This document shows, piece by piece, positions 29,914 through 39,212 of a stretch of 64,000 nt of DNA (positions are counted from its first letter, which is position 1; each line of letters starts with the position of its first letter). The stretch spans positions 744,001 through 808,000 of the forward strand of contig CAWCLV010000001.1 in assembly GCA_963796485.1 (NCBI GenBank). Direction: 5' to 3'. Under the pieces are notes generated by a model. That model was not told the origin of the DNA. It worked only from the letters and a program-made list of their open reading frames with translations, and made no database searches. A program made the translations under genes and the position numbers. The DNA is from CAWCDJ01 sp963796485 (GTDB lineage Bacteria; Acidobacteriota; Terriglobia; Bryobacterales; Bryobacteraceae).

Positions 29914-32900
29914 ATGACGCGAAGGTTGTCGATCTGGCTGTTGTGCGTGTGCTGCTCCCTGGCACAGGGCGGGAGAGTGGATCTGGCCGGCTCTGTTCTG
30001 GATCCATCGGGCAGGGCGGTTCCCGGGGCCGTGGTTCGGGCGGAGAACACGGCCACGGGCACGAACTACGCGGCGGCTTCCGCAAGCGACGGCGCCTATC
30101 ACCTTCTGGGGCTGGCCCCGGGAGAGTACACGCTCAGCGTGCAGGCTCCGGGGTTCCGCCCGTACCGGCAGTCCGGAATCACGTTGAGAATGGCGGAGAG
30201 CGCGGCGCTTGATGTCCACCTGGAGGTGGGCAGCCCGGAGTTGCAGGCTCTGACGGTAACGGCGGAGGCTCCGATGCTCCAGACCAACGGCGGCGAGGTG
30301 AGTTACTCGGTCGATCAAACAAAGGTCGTATCGATGCCTTTGGATGGCAGGAATTTCATCCCGCTGGTGGCACTGTCGCCGGGCGTCGCGCTGCCTGGAA
30401 GCGGTTCGATTCTGCCGCGGATCAACGGCAGCCGGCCGCGAACCAACGAGTATATCTACGATGGCGTAAGCGTGCTCCAACCGGAGCCCGGCCAGGTGGC
30501 TTTCTATCCTATCATCGACGCGATCCAGGAATTCCGGCTGAACATCAACTCGTACTCGCCGGAGTACGGCCGCTCGAACGGGGGCGCCGTTATGGTCAAC
30601 ACCAAATCGGGCGGCAATGAGATACACGGCACGCTCTTCGAGTTCTTTCGAAACGAGGCTCTGAACGCCAGGAACTATTTTGCGCCGGCCGGTCCCAATC
30701 CCGAATTCCGGCGCAACCAGTACGGCTTCACGCTGGGCGGACCGATTCAGAAAAACCGCACGTTCTATTTCGTGGATTGGCAGGGAACGCGCCGTAGGAC
30801 CGGGATCACCCGATTCAGCACGGTTCCTACGCCTGCGCAGCGCCAGGGGATCTTCGCGAACACGATCTACGATCCGGCAACTTCGCCGCGAACCCCGTTG
30901 CCCGGCAACGCAATTCCGGCCGCCCGCTTCGATGCGCTCGGCGCGGAAGTTCTGTCGCGGTATCCGGCGCCAAACCGTTCCGGCACGGCCAATAACTACG
31001 TACGAACCGCCGCCGAACCAGATGCGCAGGACCAGTTCGACGGCCGCATCGACCGCTACCTCAGCGAACGCCATCGCCTGTTCGCGCGGTATTCGTGGTT
31101 GCGAGACGACGACAATCCGGTAACGCCTTTGCCCGACGGCAGCGGAGCCCTCGGTTCGGGCGTGATCGGCCACGCGATCACACGCGGCGACGGCTTGGCC
31201 GCGGAGTACGATTGGAGCCCTTCGCCCACCATCCTGAACCAGGCCAGGTTCGGTTACACGCGGCGCGGGTTGCGCCAGACCTCCCTGCAGAACGGCGATC
31301 TCACCGTTCCGGGCGTGCCGGCCAACACTTTCGCCTCGGTGCTCCCCACCTTCACTTTGAGCGGATACCAGCAGATCGGCCCGACCACCGCGGCCAACTC
31401 CGATTTCACGACCTCCGTCACGGAGTACCTCGACACCTTCACGATCGTGCGCGGACGGCATACGTGGAAGTTCGGCACGGATATCCGCCGCGAGGCGCTG
31501 AACGTTTTGAACCCGCCCAATCCGACGGGTTCCTATGGCTTCACCACTACCGGCAGCAACGCCACGGGCGTGGCCGGCAGCGGGAATCCGGTGGCCTCGC
31601 TGCTGCTCGGGCAGGTGAACGGCTTCAGCATCGATATTCAAGGCGAGCCTCTACTCGAGCGGGCGCACATCGCGGAGTTTTTCGCGGGTGACGATTGGAG
31701 AGTGTCGCCGCGGCTCTCGCTGAGCATCGGCACGCGCTATACCTTGAACTTACCCTCCACGGAAGTCCACAACCACGGCGCCATCTTCAACCTGAATACG
31801 CAGGTGCTCGACTTTCCCCACACCGCGCGGGAGCTGGAGTGCTGCGACTTCGGGCCGCGCGTCGGGCTTGCCTACCGGGCCGCGGACAACTGGGTGGTTC
31901 GCGCGGGCTACGGGATGATCTGGTTCGAGCAGAGCGGGATTACCACTCCCTTCACGCTGCCGCAGTTCCCCTTCGTGCAGACCGTGGGGCAACAGTCGGC
32001 GGATAACCTGAACGGGGCTTTCGTGCTGGCGAACGGGCCGAGCGTGCAGGTGATGGCGCCCAATCCGAATTCGGGCCTGGGGCAGGGCGTTTTCGGCGTG
32101 GACCGGAACACCGGGTCGGGGTACTCGCAGCAGTGGAACCTGACGGTGCAGCGCACCCTCGGAAGCCACTGGAACCTGGAAGCCGGTTATCTCGGCTCGA
32201 AAAACACGCGCCTCGGTGTGCCGGATGTCAACCTGAACCAGCTTCCCGTGGCTGACCTGTCGATGGGCGCCGCGCTGCTCACTCGCGTTCCGAACCCTTA
32301 CTATGGCGCGATTCCCGCATCCTCTTCGCTCGGAGGGCCGACCCTTACGCAACAGCAGTTGCTGCGCGCCTACCCGCGATTCACGACCGTGTCGCTGTTC
32401 CGGAATAACGTGGGAAATTCGAGTTACAACGCGCTTCAGGCGAAGGTGGAGCGGCGCCTCTCGGCGGGGCTGACTCTCAGCTTGGCGTACACGTGGTCCA
32501 AGCTGATGGACGACGCTTCCAGCGTCTTTTCGAACACCATCTTCACGGGCCCGGTGGCGAACTATCCGGTGGCCGACAGCTTCAACCGGCACCTGGAACG
32601 GGACGTTTCGAGCGGCGATATCCCGCACGTGTTTTCCGCCGGCTGGGTGTACAGCATTCCGCGGATGTGGAAGCTCTCCGGCTGGCAGGTTGCTGGAATC
32701 GTGCGGGTGCAGTCCGGCGATACCGTCGCGGTGGCGCAGTCCGTAAACCTGAATTCCAGCCTGGGGTTCGGAACCCAGCGGCCGGATCTGGTGTCGAATC
32801 CGAACGGCTTCGCCTCGCGCAGCGCGGCGCAATGGTTCAACACCGCGGCTTTCCTCGCGGCGCCGCAGTTCACGCTCGGCACGAGTTCCAGAAACCCGGT

Positions 32901-33117
32901 GCGCGGCCCGGGGTTGCAGGATGCGGACCTGATGCTGGGAAAAACTTTTCGGCTGCGCGAGCGCGCCAACATTGAGTTCCGGGCGGAAGCCTTCAACGTT
33001 TCCAACACGCCCGGGCTCAGCGATCCGAACGGAACGTTCGGGTCGGCCGCGTTCGGGACCATCACCAGCGCAAGCAATCCGCGCGATTTCGAACTCGCGC
33101 TCAAACTGCACTGGTAG
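29914..33117 (+). CDS. TonB-dependent receptor, Oar-like, with carboxypeptidase-regulatory-like domain
   Basis: A 1067-residue outer-membrane protein. A signal peptide (SIWLLCVCCSLAQGG) is followed by a carboxypeptidase-regulatory-like domain at about 25-105 (GSVLDPSGRAVPGAVV, GLAPGEYTLSVQAPGF), then a TonB plug (PLDGRNFIPLVALSPG, IDAIQEFRLNIN, GRSNGGAVMVNTKSG) and a long beta-barrel ending in ELALKLHW with the usual terminal aromatic. It belongs to the greatly expanded acidobacterial Oar-like group. Substrates are usually unknown. Its place next to the XRE-PBP regulator and mod genes hints at uptake of a molybdate or metal complex, but this is inference. The ATG at 29914 is chosen because it opens the signal peptide. 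Confidence 0.9.
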   Translation: MTRRLSIWLLCVCCSLAQGGRVDLAGSVLDPSGRAVPGAVVRAENTATGTNYAAASASDGAYHLLGLAPGEYTLSVQAPGFRPYRQSGITLRMAESAALDVHLEVGSPELQALTVTAEAPMLQTNGGEVSYSVDQTKVVSMPLDGRNFIPLVALSPGVALPGSGSILPRINGSRPRTNEYIYDGVSVLQPEPGQVAFYPIIDAIQEFRLNINSYSPEYGRSNGGAVMVNTKSGGNEIHGTLFEFFRNEALNARNYFAPAGPNPEFRRNQYGFTLGGPIQKNRTFYFVDWQGTRRRTGITRFSTVPTPAQRQGIFANTIYDPATSPRTPLPGNAIPAARFDALGAEVLSRYPAPNRSGTANNYVRTAAEPDAQDQFDGRIDRYLSERHRLFARYSWLRDDDNPVTPLPDGSGALGSGVIGHAITRGDGLAAEYDWSPSPTILNQARFGYTRRGLRQTSLQNGDLTVPGVPANTFASVLPTFTLSGYQQIGPTTAANSDFTTSVTEYLDTFTIVRGRHTWKFGTDIRREALNVLNPPNPTGSYGFTTTGSNATGVAGSGNPVASLLLGQVNGFSIDIQGEPLLERAHIAEFFAGDDWRVSPRLSLSIGTRYTLNLPSTEVHNHGAIFNLNTQVLDFPHTARELECCDFGPRVGLAYRAADNWVVRAGYGMIWFEQSGITTPFTLPQFPFVQTVGQQSADNLNGAFVLANGPSVQVMAPNPNSGLGQGVFGVDRNTGSGYSQQWNLTVQRTLGSHWNLEAGYLGSKNTRLGVPDVNLNQLPVADLSMGAALLTRVPNPYYGAIPASSSLGGPTLTQQQLLRAYPRFTTVSLFRNNVGNSSYNALQAKVERRLSAGLTLSLAYTWSKLMDDASSVFSNTIFTGPVANYPVADSFNRHLERDVSSGDIPHVFSAGWVYSIPRMWKLSGWQVAGIVRVQSGDTVAVAQSVNLNSSLGFGTQRPDLVSNPNGFASRSAAQWFNTAAFLAAPQFTLGTSSRNPVRGPGLQDADLMLGKTFRLRERANIEFRAEAFNVSNTPGLSDPNGTFGSAAFGTITSASNPRDFELALKLHW

Positions 33118-33168
33118 CCAGGATTTCTCATCGATTCGATCGGGCTCGCTCGGTAAACAGCACGGACG

Positions 33169-33186
33169 GCGGGCTTGAAAGCCCGC
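33169..33186. repeat. Hairpin after the TonB receptor gene
   Basis: GCGGGCT and AGCCCGC pair around TGAA. It lies 52 bases after the receptor stop. There is no T run, so it may be a weak terminator or a relative of the nearby intergenic repeats. Confidence 0.4.
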
Positions 33187-33312
33187 GCCGGCTCATCTGA
33201 GCCCCCCTGTGTTTCTAAATACTGAGATGGGTGATTTTGGCCGAGGCGGGGGGCTCATTTCTGTTTCATCGGCGTCCCCGCGGGGCCCGCGCTGAAGTCG
33301 GCCATACACCAT

Positions 33313-33349
33313 GTGGGGCAGGTTTCAACCTGCGCGGGGCTTCCGCCCC
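33313..33349. repeat. REP-like bipartite hairpin, copy d
   Basis: GCAGGTT (33318-33324) pairs with AACCTGC (33327-33333). The second stem GGGGC (33336-33340) pairs with GCCCC (33345-33349) around TTCC. It is preceded by GTGG as in the copy at 29813. The remainder of the 292-base gap between the TonB receptor and modBC holds nothing else I can name. Confidence 0.55.
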
Positions 33350-33409
33350 TTCGGCATACGTTGGCGGCAAGTCGGCACCGACCCGATGAGAAATGCAGGG
33401 TAGATCTCG

Positions 33410-35176
33410 CTACTCGCGCAGCAACAGCAGCCGTGCGGGGTCCAACCGCACCAGCCAAGGCTGCGGAAGGGCGGAGAGACCTGCCCAGCGGTCGAGGGGA
33501 ATTTCGGCTTCCAGGTGCGGGCGCGTGCCGGGTTCGTGCAGGCGGAGATACAGCGTGATTTCGAACGGCGATTCTACCGACCCCACCAGCCAGCAGGGGA
33601 ACGTATTCTCGCCCGGCGCGTCGACGAACTCCAGGTGGTGCGCGCGGATCCCCAGGAAGCGCGCGCGCGGAGGGACGGCGCTGGCGGTGCGGAGATCGCA
33701 CTGCCACGCTTCAATGCGCGCCTGATGCGGCCCGGTAGCTTCCAGGGGCGCGAAGTTCTTGCACCCGGTGACGCGCGCCGCTTCGAGTGTCTCGGGGCGC
33801 TGGAACAGGTCGTGCTTCGGCCCGGCCGCCGCTACCTGGCCGCGCGAGAGCAGCACGATCTCTTCGGCGATGCGGTAGGCTTCGTTGCGGTCGTGCGTGA
33901 CGAAGATGGTGGCGCCGCGATAGGCGGCGAGGATCTCGCGGAGCTGTTCCTCCATTTGGCGGCGAAGATGGGGATCGAGCGCGGAGAACGGCTCGTCGAG
34001 CAGCAGCGCTTCCGGCTTCATCGCCAGGGCACGGGCAATCGCGACGCGCTGCCGCTGGCCGCCGGAGATCTGGCCGGGATAACGCTCGAGCAGGTCCTCC
34101 ACGTGCGCCAGTTTGGCCCACTCCGCGGCGCCGGCAGGGTCGCGCATGCCGAACGCGATGTTCTGGCGCACGTTGAGGTGCGGGAAGAGGGCGTAGTCCT
34201 GGAACACGATGCCGACCCGCCGCGCCGCGGGCCGAACGCGAATGCCGGCGGCGGAATCGAACAGCACGCGGCCGTTGAGCACGATCCGGCCCTCGTCGGG
34301 GGTGACCAGACCGGCGATGGCGCGCAGCGTCATGCTCTTCCCCGAACCGGATGCGCCGAGCAGGCCGAGAGTCCCGCCGCGCGTCGTGAAAGTCGCGTTC
34401 CATTCGAACGTGGAATAGCGCTTTCGGGCATCGACTTCGAGGCTTCCGCCCTCGCCCGCAAGAGCGAACACCTGGGGCAGGGAAGTCGGGCTGATGCCGT
34501 CCGGCGGTTCCGCGGCCTCCGCCACCCGGACCGGCCGGGGCCGCGCCCAGGTGTTGAGGGCCATGATGGCGGCCAGAGACATCGCGACAGTCAGCGCCAC
34601 CCAAAGCAGCGCGCGGTTCAGGTCGCCGCCTTCGGCCGCGAAGAAGATCGCGATCGGCATGGTTTGGGTGCGTCCGGGAATGTTGCCCGCCAGCATGAGG
34701 GTGGCGCCGAACTCGCCGAGGGCGCGGGCGAAAGCGAGGACGGTGCCGGCCAGCACGCCGGGCCATGCCAGCGGCAGCCATACGTGCCGGAAGACGCGCC
34801 ATTCGCTCGCCCCGAGCGTGCGCGCGGCGTCCAGCAGGTTGGGGTTCACCTGCTCGAACGCTCCCAGCGCGGTGCGGTACATCAGCGGGAAGGCAACCAC
34901 GGTGGCGGCGATCACAGTGGCGGGCCACGAGAAGGCGATGGTGATCCCGATATGCTCCAGCACTTGGCCGATGGCGGAGCGGCGCCCGAAAATCAGCAAC
35001 AGGAAAAAGCCGACTACCGTCGGCGGCAAGACCAAGGGGAGCGTCAGGATGCCGTCGATCAGCCCGCGTCCGCGTCCCCGGTACGTGGAGAGCGCGCGTG
35101 CGGCGGCGAGCCCGAGGACGAACGTCAACGCCGTCGCAGCCAGGGAGGTCTTGATCGAGATCCAGAGCGGACTCAT
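33410..35176 (-). CDS. Molybdate ABC transporter, fused permease and ATPase (ModB-ModC)
   Basis: A 588-residue fusion. Residues 1-215 are a ModB-type permease with about five membrane segments and the EAA-loop region (ARTLGASEWRVFRHVWLPLA, then ALGEFGATLMLAGNIPGRTQ). From about residue 235 comes a ModC-type ATPase with Walker A GASGSGKS, signature ISGGQRQRVAIARAL and Walker B LLLDEPFSALD. The C-terminal 100 residues resemble a regulatory TOBE-like region. It would import molybdate or tungstate delivered by ModA. Most bacteria encode the two parts separately; the fused form occurs in some lineages. The start overlaps the modA stop by four bases, so the order is modA then modBC. Confidence 0.9.
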   Translation of the reverse strand: MSPLWISIKTSLAATALTFVLGLAAARALSTYRGRGRGLIDGILTLPLVLPPTVVGFFLLLIFGRRSAIGQVLEHIGITIAFSWPATVIAATVVAFPLMYRTALGAFEQVNPNLLDAARTLGASEWRVFRHVWLPLAWPGVLAGTVLAFARALGEFGATLMLAGNIPGRTQTMPIAIFFAAEGGDLNRALLWVALTVAMSLAAIMALNTWARPRPVRVAEAAEPPDGISPTSLPQVFALAGEGGSLEVDARKRYSTFEWNATFTTRGGTLGLLGASGSGKSMTLRAIAGLVTPDEGRIVLNGRVLFDSAAGIRVRPAARRVGIVFQDYALFPHLNVRQNIAFGMRDPAGAAEWAKLAHVEDLLERYPGQISGGQRQRVAIARALAMKPEALLLDEPFSALDPHLRRQMEEQLREILAAYRGATIFVTHDRNEAYRIAEEIVLLSRGQVAAAGPKHDLFQRPETLEAARVTGCKNFAPLEATGPHQARIEAWQCDLRTASAVPPRARFLGIRAHHLEFVDAPGENTFPCWLVGSVESPFEITLYLRLHEPGTRPHLEAEIPLDRWAGLSALPQPWLVRLDPARLLLLRE

Positions 35177-35895
35177 GGAGCCGTTACCGTAAAGCCGTCG
35201 CGTTCGAAGACGGCCCGGGACTTGGGTGTCGAGAGGTAATCGAGGAACGCGCGGGCCGTAGCGGGGTGCGCGCTCTGGCGCAAAACGGCCGCGGGGTAGA
35301 CGACCGGCGCATGGCTGCCGGCGGGAGCGATGGCCGCAACCTTGACCTTACCGGACTGCGCCGCGTCCGTTGCGTAGACGATTCCGGCGTCGGCGTTGCC
35401 GGTTTCCACGTAGGTGAGCACCTGGCGAACGTCCTTTGCGAGGACCAGTTTCGTCTGCACGCTGTCCCAGAGCCCGAGCGACTGAAGCGTCGCCCTGCCG
35501 TAACTGCCGGCGGGAACCGTGGCGGGATCGCCCAGGGCCAGCAGTTTCACGGTGGGAGCAGCGAGGGCGGCGAAACTGTTCGGAGAAGTATCGCTTTCCG
35601 GAATCACGAGCACGATGGTGTTCCGGAGCAGGTCGCGGCGAGTGCCGGGGAGCAGTAGCCCCTTGGCCGCGAGCGAGTCAACCGGCTGCGGAGCCGCGGA
35701 GAAAAAGACGTCCGCGGGAGCGCCCTGTTCGATCTGCTGCGCCAGCATTCCCGAGCCTCCGAAATTCAGCGATACCGTCACCGCGGGGTGGGACGCTTCA
35801 TACTCGTGTGCGAGTTGCTGCAGCGGAACCTGCAAGCTGGCGGCGGCGGAGACCGTGATCCCGGTGCGCTCCGAGCCGCATCCGGCGAACAGCAC
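35173..35895 (-). CDS. modA: Molybdate-binding lipoprotein ModA, apparent frameshift in the signal peptide
   Basis: A 240-residue open frame from a GTG at 35895. The mature part is a complete ModA binding protein (ITVSAAASLQVPLQQLA, LNFGGSGMLAQQIEQGAPADVFFSA, GNADAGIVYATDA). The open frame has only the lipobox end LFAGC and lacks a proper signal peptide. An ATG at 35926 in another frame begins a plausible signal peptide, MRFCWA. Removing a single T at 35908 (A on the coding strand) would join it to LLSAVLFAGC and make an ideal lipoprotein signal. Either the assembly has a one-base error or export of ModA is impaired. It precedes modBC with a four-base overlap. Confidence 0.88.
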   Translation of the reverse strand: MLFAGCGSERTGITVSAAASLQVPLQQLAHEYEASHPAVTVSLNFGGSGMLAQQIEQGAPADVFFSAAPQPVDSLAAKGLLLPGTRRDLLRNTIVLVIPESDTSPNSFAALAAPTVKLLALGDPATVPAGSYGRATLQSLGLWDSVQTKLVLAKDVRQVLTYVETGNADAGIVYATDAAQSGKVKVAAIAPAGSHAPVVYPAAVLRQSAHPATARAFLDYLSTPKSRAVFERDGFTVTAP

Positions 35896-35930
35896 GGCCG
35901 AGAGCAGTCGCCCAGCAGAATCGCATGGCG

Positions 35931-36932
35931 TTATTGTCGCATGACACTGTCCTGTTTAAGGTACGAAGCGGCATAGAGGAGCGCGGCGGCCAGAAGGTAC
36001 AGCGGCCCCATCCGGGCCTCGGCGGCCGCCAGCGCGATTCCCAGGACGCATTGCAGGATCCCGAACCGCATCCGCCCGCTGGTGAACCTCCAGCGCTCGA
36101 CGGGGATCCTGCCGGACACCGCCGGGTAGCGGCCCGCGGCGAGGCTGACCAGCCCGAAGGTAGACCCGGCGGCGACATCGAGCGGCAAGAGAAGAATGAG
36201 CAGCATCCCCAGATACGCGGCATCCTTGGCGAGCAGAATCTCCCAGCCGCGCAGCGGGAGGAGGCGGTAGCGCGTGAGCCCGGCGGCAGAATCGAGGCTG
36301 AACAGGCATTGCGCGTAAGTGCTCAGCGCCAGGGCCACCAGGATCGCCAGGATGGGGAACGCGTCGGGGTCGGGGTTCCGAGCCGCAATCCGCCAGACCG
36401 CCGCGCCCGCGCTGATGAGGATGGCGACCCACGTATCCAGCACCGTGAACATCTGCCGGAGGTTGGCGCGAATCAACTGCCCGAGGCGTCCGGGGCCGCG
36501 CGGTAAGACGCGGAGGGGCTCCCACTGCGGCGCCGCCAGCCCGCGCGCCGCCACCGCCATTCCGCATAGCGCCGCCGCCGGCACCGGCTTCGACGTGCGG
36601 ACCAGGATGACCGCCGCCGCCCAGAAGATCGGGCTGAGCGCCAGGCTGCCGAGCCGGAGACCCGCCCTCTGTCCCGCATGGAGCGGCCAGAGCGTAAGGC
36701 GCGTCCGCGGGATTTGCGAAAGCGGATCGGACGAGAGCGGGAAGAGCATCAGCAGGCCCAACAGGAGCAGAAACGGATACGAGCTGACCGGCATGACCCC
36801 GCTGTTCAGGGCGCCATACATCATCAGGACGACGAACAGGAAAAAGTTGTTGACCTTGATCGAACCGAACGTGCCCAGGTTCCGGCGCACCGCACGGAAG
36901 AGCGCCCGAAAGATTGCGAACAAGGCGGTCAC
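35931..36932 (-). CDS. Polytopic membrane protein, unknown
   Basis: A 333-residue protein with about eight hydrophobic segments, beginning MTALFAIFRALFRAVRRN and including PFLLLLGLLMLFPL, FWAAAVILV and WVAILISAGAAVW. The pattern resembles membrane subunits of ABC-2-type exporters, but I see no diagnostic motif and no ATPase gene is adjacent. It lies just upstream of modA on the same strand, with its stop five bases from the probable modA ATG. It may therefore be read as the first gene of a modA-modBC transcript, although no molybdenum role is known. Confidence 0.6.
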   Translation of the reverse strand: MTALFAIFRALFRAVRRNLGTFGSIKVNNFFLFVVLMMYGALNSGVMPVSSYPFLLLLGLLMLFPLSSDPLSQIPRTRLTLWPLHAGQRAGLRLGSLALSPIFWAAAVILVRTSKPVPAAALCGMAVAARGLAAPQWEPLRVLPRGPGRLGQLIRANLRQMFTVLDTWVAILISAGAAVWRIAARNPDPDAFPILAILVALALSTYAQCLFSLDSAAGLTRYRLLPLRGWEILLAKDAAYLGMLLILLLPLDVAAGSTFGLVSLAAGRYPAVSGRIPVERWRFTSGRMRFGILQCVLGIALAAAEARMGPLYLLAAALLYAASYLKQDSVMRQ

Positions 36933-36949
36933 TATACGATTATGGCGGA

Positions 36950-37690
36950 ATGTCTCCTTACGATTCCGCGCTGCTCGCGGCCATACCGGAACCGCACTCG
37001 ATCGGGGAGGTGCTGGCCGGAATGCGGTCGATGGACGCGCTTCTCGCCGATGACGACGGGTTGCGTTGGTTCCACAGGCTCTACCTTCAGGTGACCGAAG
37101 CGGTGGCCAGCCGGGTCGCCGGCGGCGGCTTCGCCACGGCGGCGTGGCTGGCGGAACTGGATGTGCAGTTCGCGAAACTTTACTTCACGGCCTTGCGGGC
37201 ATCGCTTTCGGGCCGGTCCGCGCCGGGCTGCTGGCGTGCCCTGTTCGACCGGAGGGCCGATGCGGCCGTCGCGCGCATTCAGTTCGCACTGGCGGGAGTG
37301 AACGCGCACATCAACCACGACCTGCCGGCGGCGATCGTCGCGGCCTGCCGGAAGCTGGGCGTGGTCCCGCGGCACGGGTCGGCCGAATACGCGGACTACA
37401 CCGCGGTGAATTCCACGCTCGACAGCCTGATCGAACAGGCGAAGCAGGAGTTGATGGTGAGGCTTCCGGGCGACCCGCTACCGCCCGTGTCGCACCTCGA
37501 GGACCGGCTTGCGGCCTGGAGCGTCAGTGCCGCGCGGGAATCGGCGTGGACCAATTGCGAGGTGTTGTGGGTCCTCTCCGCGGAGCCGCCGCTTGCCGCG
37601 CGGTTCGAGCAGACGCTGGACGGGCTGGCTACGGTCGCCGGCAAAACGCTGCTGGTCCCTGTGCCGCTCGCCGCTGTGCAATCGGTGTAA
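36950..37690 (+). CDS. DUF5995-family protein
   Basis: A 246-residue soluble protein, mostly helical. The segment GVNAHINHDLPAAIVAACR is the hallmark of the DUF5995 family, together with the early FHRLYLQVTEAVA. Two histidines in HINHD could bind metal, but no activity is known. The ATG at 36950 directly follows GGCGGA. It is divergent from the upstream membrane protein, 17 bases apart, and its stop is one base from that of the lactate permease gene on the other strand. Confidence 0.75.
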   Translation: MSPYDSALLAAIPEPHSIGEVLAGMRSMDALLADDDGLRWFHRLYLQVTEAVASRVAGGGFATAAWLAELDVQFAKLYFTALRASLSGRSAPGCWRALFDRRADAAVARIQFALAGVNAHINHDLPAAIVAACRKLGVVPRHGSAEYADYTAVNSTLDSLIEQAKQELMVRLPGDPLPPVSHLEDRLAAWSVSAARESAWTNCEVLWVLSAEPPLAARFEQTLDGLATVAGKTLLVPVPLAAVQSV

Positions 37691-37691
37691 C

Positions 37692-39212
37692 TTACGGCGC
37701 CCAGAACGGCGCGACGTAGGCGTAGAAGACTACGATCAGCCCGACCACGGAAGCCAGCAAAATGCTGTGTTTCAGCGTGAAGCGGAAGAGCAGCGCCTCG
37801 TCTTCGCGCTTCATCGACGTGGCGCACGCGGCCACCGCGATGCTGGTCAGGCTGATCATTTTGCCCATCACCCCGCCCGCCGAGTTCGCCGCAGCCATCA
37901 GCACCGGGTTCATGTGCAGCTTAGTGGCGGTCACTACCTGCAAGGTTCCGAACAGGGCGTTGGCGGAAGTGTCGCTGCCGGTCAGGAAGACGCCGAGCCA
38001 TCCGAGCAGCGCGCTGAAGAACGGGAACAGCACTCCGGTGGCGGCGAACGCAAGCCCGAGCGTCGTGGTGGCGCCCGAGTAGTTCATGAGGAACGCCAGC
38101 GCGAGCACCGCGGCCAGGGTGAGCTCAGCTAGCGCCAGTTGCCTGGTAGTGTGCCCCAGGGCTTTGATAAACTGCCGCGGCTTCAGGCCCGCGACGATGG
38201 CGCCCAGGATCGCCGCGAAAAGACACGCGGTGCCGGAAGCCGACAGCCAGCTGAATTTATACGGCTGGGCAGCCGGCAGTCCGGGCCAGTGGAAGATCAG
38301 GCTGAGGCTATCCAGGCGGGCTTGCAGCGGATGGTATCCCCAGAGCAGCACGAAGACGACCAGCAGGCCGTACGGCGTCCATGCTTTGGCGATTTCGCGC
38401 CCGCTGTGCGGGGAGGGCCGGGCGTGGCGGCGAATCACCAGGATCACGGCCAGCATGGCAGCCAGCGACGCCAGAATGTCGGTGAGTTGTGCGCCCACGA
38501 AGTTGGAGACGAAGAATTGCGTGCCGGCAAAGGCGATGCCGCACAGCGCGGCTGCCGGGAATACGGCCCGCAGCCCCTTCCAACCGGACATCACCACGAT
38601 CAGGTACGCCGGCACGATCAGCGACACCGGGGCGCAGATGCGGCCCACTCCCGCGCTCAGGCGGTCGAGCGGCAGGCCGGTGGTTACGGCTAGGGTCGTG
38701 ATCGGGATTCCTATCGAGCCGAACGCCACGGGCGCCGTGTTGGCCAGAAGGCAGATGGCGGCGGCGTAGAACGGCGAAAAGCCCAGCCCGGTGAGCATGG
38801 CCGCGGCTACCGCGACGGGCGTTCCGAAACCGGCGGCGCCTTCGATGAAGGCCCCGAAGGCGAATGCGATCAGGAGCGCCTGAAGTTTCGGGTCGTCGGT
38901 TAGGTGGCCAATGGAGTCCTTCAGCAGGTCGAACTTCCCGCTCTCGAGGATCACCCGGTAAAGCAGGATCGCGGCAAACACCACCCAGCCGATCGGGAAC
39001 AGGCCGAACGCTGCGCCGTAAGTGACGGTTGCGATCAGTTTGCCCGCCGGCATTCCGTAGACGCCTGCGGCGACCAGCGCGGCCGCGGCCAATCCGGCCA
39101 GGGAGGCCACCCACGCCGGCCGCCGCATCAACCCCAACAGGATGAGCAGCGTGAAGATCGGAATGGCCGCCACCAGCGCGGAAAGCGGAAGACTTCCGGC
39201 TATCGGCGTCAT
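37692..39212 (-). CDS. L-lactate permease family transporter
   Basis: A 506-residue inner-membrane protein with about twelve to fourteen membrane segments, matching LldP/LctP permeases that take up lactate or glycolate with protons. Conserved segments include FGAFIEGAAGFGTPVAVAAAML, split here as AFGAFIEGAAGFG and TPVAVAAAML, then NTAPVAFGSIGIPI and LTGSDTSANALFG. The ATG at 39212 is the correct start; the frame upstream lies inside the acyl-CoA synthetase gene. It overlaps that gene by four bases (ATGA), so the two are translated together. No lactate dehydrogenase is adjacent. Confidence 0.88.
   Translation of the reverse strand: MTPIAGSLPLSALVAAIPIFTLLILLGLMRRPAWVASLAGLAAAALVAAGVYGMPAGKLIATVTYGAAFGLFPIGWVVFAAILLYRVILESGKFDLLKDSIGHLTDDPKLQALLIAFAFGAFIEGAAGFGTPVAVAAAMLTGLGFSPFYAAAICLLANTAPVAFGSIGIPITTLAVTTGLPLDRLSAGVGRICAPVSLIVPAYLIVVMSGWKGLRAVFPAAALCGIAFAGTQFFVSNFVGAQLTDILASLAAMLAVILVIRRHARPSPHSGREIAKAWTPYGLLVVFVLLWGYHPLQARLDSLSLIFHWPGLPAAQPYKFSWLSASGTACLFAAILGAIVAGLKPRQFIKALGHTTRQLALAELTLAAVLALAFLMNYSGATTTLGLAFAATGVLFPFFSALLGWLGVFLTGSDTSANALFGTLQVVTATKLHMNPVLMAAANSAGGVMGKMISLTSIAVAACATSMKREDEALLFRFTLKHSILLASVVGLIVVFYAYVAPFWAP

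Noticed and set aside
29908..31641. A 577-codon minus-strand frame
   Set aside because: Antisense shadow of the TonB receptor gene.
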